This document shows, piece after piece, positions 1 through 5,392 of a DNA stretch of 10,079 bases; position 1 is the stretch's first letter; every line of letters starts with the position of its first letter. The stretch is from Gammaproteobacteria bacterium (GTDB taxonomy: Bacteria; Pseudomonadota; Gammaproteobacteria; Enterobacterales; Kangiellaceae), in assembly GCA_013372875.1 (NCBI GenBank), contig JABXIW010000365.1:1-10079 (forward strand), in the 5' to 3' direction. The notes beneath the pieces are model-generated. The model searched no databases. It saw only the letters and a program-made list of their open reading frames with translations, and was not told where the DNA came from. The position numbers and the translations under genes are program-made.

Positions 1-42
1 GATGTAAATAAGGTTGTCGATAAGCTTGAAGTTGTTCAGTAA
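1..42 (+). CDS. C-terminal end of a probable BON-domain protein (partial)
   Basis: The window opens in a reading frame that ends with TAA at 40-42. The visible 13 residues, DVNKVVDKLEVVQ, resemble the usual end of BON domains, which close with a short helix and a final strand of the type V-x-N-K-L-x-V. BON proteins (OsmY-like) are mostly periplasmic or envelope-associated and stress-induced. Only the tail is visible, so the assignment rests on this short match and on the small envelope genes that follow. The next gene starts 45 bases downstream on the same strand, which is compatible with cotranscription. Confidence 0.4.
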   Translation, partial: DVNKVVDKLEVVQ

Positions 43-87
43 TAACTAATATTGAGCTTTCACTTTAAAAAATAAGGAGACAACACC

Positions 88-264
88 ATGGTTCGTTGGA
101 TGTTTATTTTCCTTGCTTTGGCTCTCGTTTCAGCGGTGCTCGGATTTAGTGGTATTGCCGGTGCCGCCGCAGCTGTCGCGCAAGTGATATTTTATCTGTT
201 CCTGTTGTCATTAATTGTATCAATAGTATTTGTGATACTTGGAAAGAAAAACGTAAATAGATAG
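88..264 (+). CDS. DUF1328 family small membrane protein (YtjA-like)
   Basis: This is a 58-residue, very hydrophobic protein starting MVRWMFIFLALALVSAVLGF. The N-terminal W-x-x-x-F-L-x-A-L-V-x-A-x-L-G-F-x-G-I-A-G pattern followed by an Ala-rich stretch (about residues 20-31) is characteristic of the DUF1328/YtjA family. Two membrane helices are predicted, at roughly residues 4-21 and 32-51, with a basic tail (GKKNVNR). The length is normal for the family. An AAGGAG ribosome binding site at 73-78 precedes the ATG. The function of the family is unknown; it is thought to sit in the inner membrane. The next gene starts 8 bases after the stop, so the two are very likely cotranscribed. Confidence 0.88.
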   Translation: MVRWMFIFLALALVSAVLGFSGIAGAAAAVAQVIFYLFLLSLIVSIVFVILGKKNVNR

Positions 265-272
265 GAGTTAGC

Positions 273-470
273 ATGCGAGTTACGTCATTTATTTATCGTA
301 TCGCCGCAGTATTTGGTTTGGTGTTTGCTTTAGCGGCGTGTAGTGATGAAGGGCCAATGGAAAAAGCGGGCAAAAAATTGGATGAGACTGCGGAAGAAGC
401 GCAAAACGCCATTGAAGATGGTTGTGAAAACCTTAAAGAGAATCTGAACGCGGAAGACAAAGATTGTTAA
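273..470 (+). CDS. Small acidic lipoprotein
   Basis: This is a 65-residue protein with a clear lipoprotein signal: basic start (MR...YR), hydrophobic core at residues 10-22 and a lipobox L-A-A-C with the acylated cysteine at residue 23. The residue after Cys23 is Ser rather than Asp, so by the +2 rule sorting to the outer membrane is expected. The mature part is about 43 residues, highly charged and predicted helical (MEKAGKKLDETAEEAQNAIE), with two further cysteines at 51 and 65 that could form a disulfide. GGAG lies just upstream of the ATG. It follows the DUF1328 gene by 8 bases and is followed by a terminator, so it seems to end the first operon. I do not recognise a named family; the role is unknown, possibly envelope maintenance. 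Confidence 0.8.
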   Translation: MRVTSFIYRIAAVFGLVFALAACSDEGPMEKAGKKLDETAEEAQNAIEDGCENLKENLNAEDKDC

Positions 471-494
471 GCGTTCACCTCATCCACCAACAGC

Positions 495-527
495 AAAAAA
501 GGGCGGCGTGATAACCGCCCTTTGTTT
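495..527 (+). terminator. Rho-independent terminator after the lipoprotein gene
   Basis: A perfect 9-bp stem (AAAGGGCGG at 498-506 with CCGCCCTTT at 515-523) encloses an 8-base loop and is followed by TTTGTTTT. It lies 27 bases after the lipoprotein stop and 35 bases before the hemerythrin start. The hemerythrin gene therefore needs its own promoter very close by, or relies on read-through. Confidence 0.88.
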
Positions 528-561
528 TACCAACTATTCTTAATCCGATAAGGAGTCAGAG

Positions 562-993
562 ATGAAGAACATATTCGATGTGCTAAAAGAAAGTCATGAA
601 AAACAGCGTCTTTTGCTGGATGCACTGATGGAAACATCCGGAGATTCCCCAACTCGTCGAGAGTTTTATCGCGACCTAAAGCACGAGCTTGAGCAACATG
701 CCGCCGCTGAAGAGCGTTACTTTTACGCACCGCTGATTGAGAGCGATAAGACGATCGATATGACACGTCACGGTATTGCTGAGCACCACGCCATCGACAA
801 AGTGATCGCTCAGTTGGATGACACCGCGTGGAGCTCGCCCGCTTGGCTTACGCACATGAAAACACTGCGCCACAAGGTACTGCACCATCTGGAAGAGGAA
901 GAGCAACGCTTTTTCCAAATGGCAGGCAAGGTGATGTCCGATAAACAAAAACAGCAGTTGGCCAATGACTATATCGAAGAGATGGCCAGCTAA
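562..993 (+). CDS. Hemerythrin (HHE) cation-binding domain protein
   Basis: This is a 143-residue, all-helical protein with the spaced ligand pattern of the HHE hemerythrin domain: H12 (KESHEKQ), H46 and E50 (EQHAAAEERYFY), H75/H76 (AEHHAIDKV), and H104 with H108/H109 and E113 (RHKVLHHLEEEEQRFF). These would bind a non-haem di-iron centre. Such proteins sense or bind oxygen, nitric oxide or peroxide, or store iron; which applies here cannot be told from sequence. It has no signal peptide or membrane segment, so it is probably cytoplasmic. AAGGAG at 550-555 sets the start. It is separated from the preceding lipoprotein gene by a strong terminator and from the downstream phosphatase-kinase gene by only 34 bases, so it probably shares a transcript with the latter. 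Confidence 0.92.
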   Translation: MKNIFDVLKESHEKQRLLLDALMETSGDSPTRREFYRDLKHELEQHAAAEERYFYAPLIESDKTIDMTRHGIAEHHAIDKVIAQLDDTAWSSPAWLTHMKTLRHKVLHHLEEEEQRFFQMAGKVMSDKQKQQLANDYIEEMAS

Positions 994-1027
994 GCGTTAT
1001 CCCATCGCTAAGGATTAAGGAGGTCGA

Positions 1028-2665
1028 ATGTTTATCGTCAAATATTATCTACTTGGCGCGCTGGTTGCGTTGCTCGCTGCTATCTACATACCTCAAATCG
1101 TAGTGAGTTTACTGCTGCTTTGGGTTTCGCTTTCCTTAGCGTTAGTCAGTGCGGCTTATTTATTTGATTTCCCGTCCATCTTTAGAAAAAGCCAAGACGG
1201 AAAAATTGTCTGGTGGATTCGATGGGCATTCATTCCCTTCTTACTCGGGGCGAAAGCCTACAACGCCTGGGAGAGACGGCGCGATACTGTCCCTCCCATT
1301 CAACAAGTCAGCGATAATCTTTATCTTTCTCGGCGCTTGTTCCCGAGCGATTTGGCGTTTCTCGACTCTCACGACATTTCCTGCATTGTTGATGTTACGG
1401 CGGAGTTCGCAGGTTTAGAAAGCGCCATGACTGACAAGCAATTTAACTATCTTTCTATTCCCGTTCTGGATCATAAAGCGCCGACTTTGGAGCGTTTACG
1501 TCATGCGATGAATTGGATTGATACCCAAATCGCCTGCGGGCGCTCTGTGGTTGTGCATTGCGCACTTGGGCGTGGCCGTTCGGTGTTTGTGGTGGCGGCT
1601 TATTTACTGAGTAAAGACCCATCGCTCTCGGTGGAATCGGTGATGCGGAAAATTAACCGCGTGCGCAGTACTGCAAGGCTCAATAATCTGCAGATCAAAA
1701 CTCTGCGCGCGATCAGTGATAAAGGCGTGCTAACACTCGATGAGCCGACCTGGATGGTGGTGAACCCTGTCGCGGGCGGTGGGAAATGGCTGCAATACGA
1801 ACAACATGTGATTCGTGAGTTGACCAAAAAATATCGTCTCAGCATTCGCCAAACAGACGAAACCACCAGTGCAGAAAGCCTCGCACTGCAAGCTAAACAA
1901 AGTGGTGTGAATCAGGTGATTGTCTCTGGTGGCGATGGCACGGTGACTGAAGTGGCGAGCCAGTTGGTCGGCACTGACATCAAGCTCGGCATCATACCGT
2001 TGGGCACGGCGAATGCGCTGTGCCATGTGCTGTATGGCATCGGCGTGAAGTTATCACCGGTGGAAAAAGCGTGTGAAGCCATTCTCGCAGGTCATTGCCA
2101 ACGCATAGACACCGCAGAATGTAATCAGCGTTTGATTCTGTTGGTGCTGGGTATTGGCTTGGAACAGAAGATGATTGAACACGCGCATCGTGAAGAGAAA
2201 AATGCTTTTGGGCAACTGGCGTATTTAACGGGCTTTTTTAACGCTGTTATCTCCGAAGAGGTGCAAACTCTGCAAGTAACCCTCGAAGGGCAGGCGGCGA
2301 GTGAACAAGGATGGGAGCGTCAAGAGATGGACGTGCACAGCTTCGTCGTGGCCAACATCGCGCCATTCAGTACTGTGTTAGCGCAAGGTGGCGGCGCGCC
2401 GCAGCCAGATGATGGGAAACTGCACATTACCTACCTTGATAACACTCAGTCGCTGGGTGGACGCCTAGTGGCGTTGTCGGATCTAACATTAACCAGCGTC
2501 GGTGCGCAGGATGAGTCGAATCTGTTTCAGTACGCGAGCGCGACAGGGGTAACGATTACTGCGGATAAGCCGATTGACTACGTCATCGACGGTGAGCTCT
2601 ATTCTGACCGTCGTTTAGAGATCAAGATTCGTCCTCAGTCGCTTAATGTGTTTGTTCCCAGTTAA
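1028..2665 (+). CDS. Membrane-anchored dual-specificity phosphatase / YegS-type lipid kinase fusion
   Basis: This 545-residue protein has three parts. The N-terminus (about 5-47, and again near 61-78) is hydrophobic and should anchor it in the inner membrane. Residues 88-235 form a dual-specificity phosphatase domain, with the signature HCALGRGRS at 177-185 (nucleophile C178, phosphate-binding R184) and a likely general acid at D148. Residues 240-545 form a diacylglycerol/lipid kinase domain of the YegS/LCB5 type: NPVAGGGK (246-253), GGDGT (301-305), PLGTANAL (324-331), GIGLE (375-379) and the late DGE (521-523). Both domains look intact. A perfect AAGGAGGT at 1017-1024 precedes the ATG by three bases. 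By family knowledge the kinase half phosphorylates a lipid alcohol. The phosphatase substrate could be protein or a lipid phosphate; I infer phospholipid turnover. It is followed by a terminator and appears to end the hemerythrin operon. Confidence 0.9.
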   Translation: MFIVKYYLLGALVALLAAIYIPQIVVSLLLLWVSLSLALVSAAYLFDFPSIFRKSQDGKIVWWIRWAFIPFLLGAKAYNAWERRRDTVPPIQQVSDNLYLSRRLFPSDLAFLDSHDISCIVDVTAEFAGLESAMTDKQFNYLSIPVLDHKAPTLERLRHAMNWIDTQIACGRSVVVHCALGRGRSVFVVAAYLLSKDPSLSVESVMRKINRVRSTARLNNLQIKTLRAISDKGVLTLDEPTWMVVNPVAGGGKWLQYEQHVIRELTKKYRLSIRQTDETTSAESLALQAKQSGVNQVIVSGGDGTVTEVASQLVGTDIKLGIIPLGTANALCHVLYGIGVKLSPVEKACEAILAGHCQRIDTAECNQRLILLVLGIGLEQKMIEHAHREEKNAFGQLAYLTGFFNAVISEEVQTLQVTLEGQAASEQGWERQEMDVHSFVVANIAPFSTVLAQGGGAPQPDDGKLHITYLDNTQSLGGRLVALSDLTLTSVGAQDESNLFQYASATGVTITADKPIDYVIDGELYSDRRLEIKIRPQSLNVFVPS

Positions 2666-2719
2666 CGTCGGTGAAGACGACTGCGAGTAGAGTCGAATAC
2701 AAACTACAAACAACGACGC

Positions 2720-2750
2720 AAAAAACGTATCACTTGTGATGCGTTTTTTT
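2720..2750 (+). terminator. Rho-independent terminator after the phosphatase-kinase gene
   Basis: AAAAAACGTATCAC at 2720-2733 pairs with GTGATGCGTTTTTT at 2736-2749 (one G-T pair) around a very short loop, ending in a run of seven T. It lies 54 bases after the stop codon. The A-run on the left arm means it could also act on the opposite strand. Confidence 0.85.
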
Positions 2751-2874
2751 ATGTCGAACGTCGACTAATGATGGATGCGAATAGATGCAGAAAGTAAGTA
2801 AAGTCTGTGTTGGTCGATGCGTAGAATAGACAAAGCAACAGATAGAAGGGCAAAAATAGAGAAGGTAAACGAGG

Positions 2875-2902
2875 GAAAAAGGTGAGCAGAGCTACTCACC
2901 TT
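2875..2902 (-). terminator. Rho-independent terminator overlapping the end of the 132-aa gene
   Basis: On the minus strand AAGGTGAG (2902-2895) pairs perfectly with CTCACCTT (2886-2879) across an 8-base loop and is followed by a T-run (2880-2876). The left arm is made of the last two sense codons of the gene (GGT GAG), and the TAG stop lies inside the loop. Confidence 0.85.
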
Positions 2903-3290
2903 GGGGTAAATGTTTTTCCAGCTCGTCGTTTTCGACTTGTAACGCCGCCACCCAGTACGAGATCAGCGCTGTTAAGTTGGCATCATCCAATTCTCGGAGG
3001 AGCTGTTTTAACTCACTCAGTAATTGCGCATTCATAAAATGCATCTCTTTATAATTACCGAGAGTAGCAATTCCCGTTTTGTTGGCGTGTTCTGCGATAA
3101 AGTCGTCGCCATTTTGATCAAAAAATAGATCGACCATTTTTTTGATCATCACTTTTTCTATTTTAACGAACCGATAGGCTGATCGAGCAATATTCATATG
3201 TGAATGAGGATCGACAAGCGGTAAACACGTTTGGCGATGGTGCGCCATTTTAATGAGTAATTCCCTTACTCGCGTATTATTCAATGTCAT
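2892..3290 (-). CDS. Hypothetical helical protein of 132 residues
   Basis: I do not recognise this 132-residue protein. It has no signal peptide and no membrane segment and is predicted mainly helical. Its N-terminal third is rich in histidine (H17, H18, H29, H31) with one cysteine (C22). A basic stretch follows (KIEKVMIKKMVDLFF, 43-57). The last 50 residues look like two amphipathic helices (QLLSELKQLLRELDD, then ISYWVAALQVENDELEKHLP). The start is supported by AGAGG about 6 bases upstream of ATG. It has its own terminator and lies downstream of the DUF2383 gene on the same strand, with a probable terminator between them, so it may have its own promoter. The neighbourhood of small helical stress-type proteins suggests a similar class, but no function can be assigned. 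Confidence 0.78.
   Translation of the reverse strand: MTLNNTRVRELLIKMAHHRQTCLPLVDPHSHMNIARSAYRFVKIEKVMIKKMVDLFFDQNGDDFIAEHANKTGIATLGNYKEMHFMNAQLLSELKQLLRELDDANLTALISYWVAALQVENDELEKHLPQGE
3116..3147. repeat. Perfect 10-bp inverted repeat inside the 132-aa gene
   Basis: GATCAAAAAA (3116-3125) is mirrored by TTTTTTGATC (3138-3147) with a 12-base spacer. It lies within codons for the KKMVDLFFDQ region. It may simply reflect Lys/Phe codons, but the GATC ends make the match longer than the A/T tracts alone. Confidence 0.5.
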
Positions 3291-3356
3291 ACTGACCTCT
3301 TTTTCAGTATTTCAGCATTATGCTTTGGAATGTGTGAATATTCATCAATGGTTCTG

Positions 3357-3391
3357 AATAAGAATGGCCAATAATGTTGACCATTCTTTTT
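3357..3391 (-). terminator. Probable terminator of the DUF2383 gene
   Basis: AATAAGAATGG (3357-3367) and CCATTCTTTTT (3381-3391) can form a stem of at least eight perfect pairs with a 13-base loop. It begins 16 bases past the DUF2383 stop on the minus strand. The T-rich tail is better on the plus strand (TTTTT) than on the minus strand (TTATT), so it may be bidirectional or only partly effective for the minus-strand gene. Confidence 0.55.
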
Positions 3392-3406
3392 AGGTTTATT
3401 TATCGA

Positions 3407-3838
3407 TTAGCTGATCAGGCTAATATTGCTGAGTTTTTCTTTACAGCTTTTGATGTCACTGCGCACTTTGAGTAGCACGGCGTTATCTGCTTGCTCTGGC
3501 TGCGCGGTGATGACGTTTTCGATCTCTTTCAATACCTTACTTTCCACGCCTTCGAGCTGTTCCAAGTACATCGATTCTTTGTCTGACGACACTTCTTTCA
3601 TGACATCACTGTACACTTCGCGTGCCTTGATGGTGTAAGACACGGGCGTGTCGTCGGCAGTTTGAGGATTCGCAATCGCATAAGGTTTCAACTCTAATGC
3701 GGCGTGTTCTCGTACATGAACCAGATCCTGCAATACATGGTTTAGCGATGTGTTGTCGATGTTATCAATCGCTTTCTTGTAAATATCATTACCGCTGTGA
3801 ATAAGCTCAATGATTGAGGCGATGTTTTCATTTCTCAT
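3407..3838 (-). CDS. DUF2383 / PA2169-family four-helix-bundle protein
   Basis: This is a 143-residue soluble protein resembling the DUF2383 (PA2169-type) ferritin-like family. The first helix pattern, ASIIELIHSGNDIYKKAIDNI (residues 7-27), matches the family opening L-I-x-x-x-x-x-G-x-x-x-Y-x-x-A. A second helix carries LQDLVHVREHAALELKPY (36-53), and a late helix carries LEQLEGVESKVLKEIENVI (92-110). The length is typical. The biochemical role of the family is unknown; relatives are commonly found among stress-related genes. AAGGAG 6 bases upstream of ATG supports the start. It is transcribed away from the yqjD-type operon, with which it shares a 445-base intergenic region. Confidence 0.82.
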   Translation of the reverse strand: MRNENIASIIELIHSGNDIYKKAIDNIDNTSLNHVLQDLVHVREHAALELKPYAIANPQTADDTPVSYTIKAREVYSDVMKEVSSDKESMYLEQLEGVESKVLKEIENVITAQPEQADNAVLLKVRSDIKSCKEKLSNISLIS

Positions 3839-4283
3839 ATCTTCTCCTTTATTTTACTGCGGTTACTTTATTGCAGTGCTTAAGCGCAACTTATATTGCG
3901 ATGCCTTAGCCATTAAATATGAACAATATTTTTCATGTGGCATTTTATATCTAGCATTTTGTATGCCATGAATATTGAGTGTGAGAGATGCCAGATAATA
4001 TAGGGAGTAAGCATGGTGGTGGTTATTAATTGCGCGTGATTGCTTGTGGGGAATAAGAAAAAATTACAAATAAGAATCCATTCAAAGGAAATAATTACAG
4101 GTCATTTTGCAACGATTGGAGCTATTTAAATTCTATTTCAATAAAAACAATGACTTATTAACTTGGCACAGTAATCGCAATACCACTCACGAGGAAACGA
4201 AAAGAATTCACTTTTATCAGATTACTTCTCAGCGGAATCACAACCGTTTAATCCAAGGTAATCTCAATCAACGGAGGCTAGTT
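3839..4283. promoter_or_regulatory. Divergent intergenic region between the DUF2383 gene and the yqjD-type operon
   Basis: This 445-base AT-rich stretch must hold promoters for both divergent units. On the minus strand a TATAAG hexamer (around 3896-3891) could be a -10 for the DUF2383 gene, but its -35 (TTTAAT, 16-base spacing) is poor. No convincing plus-strand promoter was seen. The palindrome GCTTAAGC lies at about 3878-3885. Next to the DUF2383 ribosome binding site are two near copies of a 12-base motif (GCAATAAAGTAA and GCAGTAAAATAA on the minus strand). A tiny reading frame MVVVINCA at 4013-4039 has a GGGAG upstream, but nothing else supports it. The frame of the yqjD-type gene is open back to a TTG at 4107, without signs of coding. 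Confidence 0.5.
3925..3976. repeat. Imperfect inverted repeat in the divergent intergenic region
   Basis: TGGCAT at 3938-3943 is mirrored by ATGCCA at 3963-3968. The symmetry continues outward through CATG to AATATT at 3925-3930 and 3971-3976, with small unpaired insertions in the left half. It lies about 90-140 bases upstream of the DUF2383 start, where an operator or a transcript hairpin would be plausible. Confidence 0.45.
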
Positions 4284-4532
4284 ATGGCTAATACAAAAGA
4301 AAGCGCAGTTAAACCTCAAGAGCAATTTGAAGAAGCGTATCACCTTGCAGAGCAAGCCACTTCAGAAGCGGTTGGCGCCATGAAAGAACATGCCAAAGAG
4401 AAGCTGGAAGTCGGCGCAGAGAACATTCAGCAAGCGACCAAATCCGCAGAAAACGTCATTAAAGAGCGCCCGCTGTTGAGTATCGGTTGCGCATTCCTGG
4501 CAGGTTGGGCGGTCTCTAAGCTCATCAAATAA
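4284..4532 (+). CDS. yqjD: DUF883 family membrane-anchored protein (YqjD/ElaB type)
   Basis: This is an 82-residue protein. The ATG at 4284 is chosen because ACGGAGG (4271-4277) sits at the right distance; the same frame is open further upstream from a TTG, but that extension is AT-rich, rich in Asn/His/Lys and unlike the family. Residues 1-60 form a charged, Ala/Glu/Lys-rich helix (FEEAYHLAEQATSEAVGAMK). A C-terminal membrane anchor runs from about 62 to 79 (RPLLSIGCAFLAGWAVSKLI), the standard DUF883 layout with a Pro at the membrane boundary and a Gly-rich helix. In E. coli, YqjD and ElaB are tail-anchored inner-membrane proteins that bind ribosomes in stationary phase; that role is inferred here from the family. 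It is the first gene of the operon with the YqjE- and YqjK-like genes. Confidence 0.88.
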   Translation: MANTKESAVKPQEQFEEAYHLAEQATSEAVGAMKEHAKEKLEVGAENIQQATKSAENVIKERPLLSIGCAFLAGWAVSKLIK

Positions 4533-4575
4533 GCCTGTTCCTTACATTTCGCTCTAATCATGAAGGAAGAGTTTT

Positions 4576-5088
4576 ATGAATGACTCCGAGCATACCATCA
4601 ATGAGCGCCAAGGCTCGGCTACTGCAGACAGTAGCCGAGCCCTAAATGGGGCTAAAAATCAGGAAGTTGAACAAGCCATTAATGGGCTACGAGCCATTTT
4701 GTCACAGATTGACGATCTTTCGACGTCACTGCGAACGTGGTCGGGCTCGACGTTGGCTTTGTTTCTGCTAGAGATGAAAGTCAATGTGGCGGCTGTGCGC
4801 CAAATCGTGATGTTCAGCATTATTTTTACACTGCTGTCGGTGCTGTTTATCTTCAGTGTGTGTTTGGTTGCGGGTGTAGTGACGTACCACTTTACCGCTC
4901 AACTACTGCTAAGTGTTGGCGTGTTTATTGTGTCGTTAGGTCTAGCGTTAGTTGGGTTAGCGTGGTGGCAGAAGCGGCTGACGCACTTCCTTGGTTTCAA
5001 AAATACAACCGACCAATTGCAGGAGGGCTGGCATGCGTTCTCTAACCAAACTCGACCGAGCCATGCAGATAAAACGCATCGAGGGTAA
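4576..5088 (+). CDS. yqjE: YqjE-like membrane protein (phage holin-like family, DUF1469)
   Basis: This is a 170-residue inner-membrane protein. A polar N-terminus (1-35) is followed by an amphipathic helix (VEQAINGLRAILSQIDDL, 31-48) and the segment LALFLLEMKVNVAAVRQIV (60-78), which is typical of YqjE-type proteins. Two membrane helices follow (about 78-103 and 109-131) and then a polar tail. The assignment combines this pattern with its place between the DUF883/YqjD and YqjK-like genes, the same order as E. coli yqjD-yqjE-yqjK. AAGGA at 4563-4567 precedes the ATG. Codons 13-22 form a perfect 13-bp hairpin (listed separately). The last 56 bases overlap the next gene. E. coli YqjE is about 134 residues, so this one is longer at both ends. 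Its function is unknown. Confidence 0.82.
   Translation: MNDSEHTINERQGSATADSSRALNGAKNQEVEQAINGLRAILSQIDDLSTSLRTWSGSTLALFLLEMKVNVAAVRQIVMFSIIFTLLSVLFIFSVCLVAGVVTYHFTAQLLLSVGVFIVSLGLALVGLAWWQKRLTHFLGFKNTTDQLQEGWHAFSNQTRPSHADKTHRG
4612..4641 (+). repeat. Perfect 13-bp hairpin inside the start of the yqjE-like gene
   Basis: GGCTCGGCTACTG (4612-4624) is followed by a four-base loop (CAGA) and its exact reverse complement CAGTAGCCGAGCC (4629-4641). The stem has 9 G-C pairs of 13. It begins 36 bases after the A of the ATG and lies wholly inside the coding sequence (codons 13-22, GSATADSSRA). No T-run follows, so it is not a standard terminator. Confidence 0.92.
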
Positions 5089-5383
5089 AGCGGCTTTGGA
5101 GCAATGCTTGCTGGATAAGCAAACCCTCAAATTTACCTCGAACCGATTCGTGCAAGAAAATCCGTGGACTGCGCTTGGGTTGAGCGCTTTTGCCGCGATT
5201 GCTGTTGCGAAAGTTGGGCGACTGTCTCGCGTCACGTCATCTCTCTCCTCCATCAGTTTGCTGCTCAATGGCGCGATGGATTTGAGTGGTCAGCTAGCCA
5301 AATCTTCTTCGTCGTCTGCTGCATCCTCAAAAGAAGCAGGTGAAGAAGCGGCTCAACCTTCCGATTTACCACCTCATCAGTAG
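5033..5383 (+). CDS. YqjK-like small protein
   Basis: This is a 116-residue protein. The ATG at 5033 is chosen because a full AGGAGG (5021-5026) lies six bases upstream, inside the preceding gene; the two genes overlap by 56 bases in different frames, which suggests translational coupling. The N-terminus is basic and helical (MRSLTKLDRAMQIKRIEGKA). One hydrophobic stretch follows the motif NPWTALGLSAFAAIAVAKV (43-61), a likely membrane segment. A second weakly hydrophobic helix lies near 70-88, and the tail (91-116) is low-complexity Ser/Ala/Glu. Position and general layout fit YqjK, the third gene of the E. coli yqjDEK cluster, but sequence similarity is modest by eye. The function is unknown. 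Confidence 0.75.
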   Translation: MRSLTKLDRAMQIKRIEGKAALEQCLLDKQTLKFTSNRFVQENPWTALGLSAFAAIAVAKVGRLSRVTSSLSSISLLLNGAMDLSGQLAKSSSSSAASSKEAGEEAAQPSDLPPHQ

Positions 5384-5392
5384 AGGACGCGC

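Noticed and set aside
3116..3147. Reading the GATC-A/T inverted repeat as a terminator
   Set aside because: It lies in the middle of a well-supported coding sequence and its stem is almost entirely A-T.
4013..4039. Eight-codon reading frame MVVVINCA with GGGAG upstream, as a possible leader peptide
   Set aside because: It is too short to distinguish from chance, has no attenuator-like hairpin directly after it and is far from the next gene.
4107..4283. N-terminal extension of the DUF883 gene from a TTG codon
   Set aside because: The 59 added residues are rich in Asn, His and Lys and unlike the family. No ribosome binding site precedes the TTG, whereas ACGGAGG precedes the ATG at 4284.
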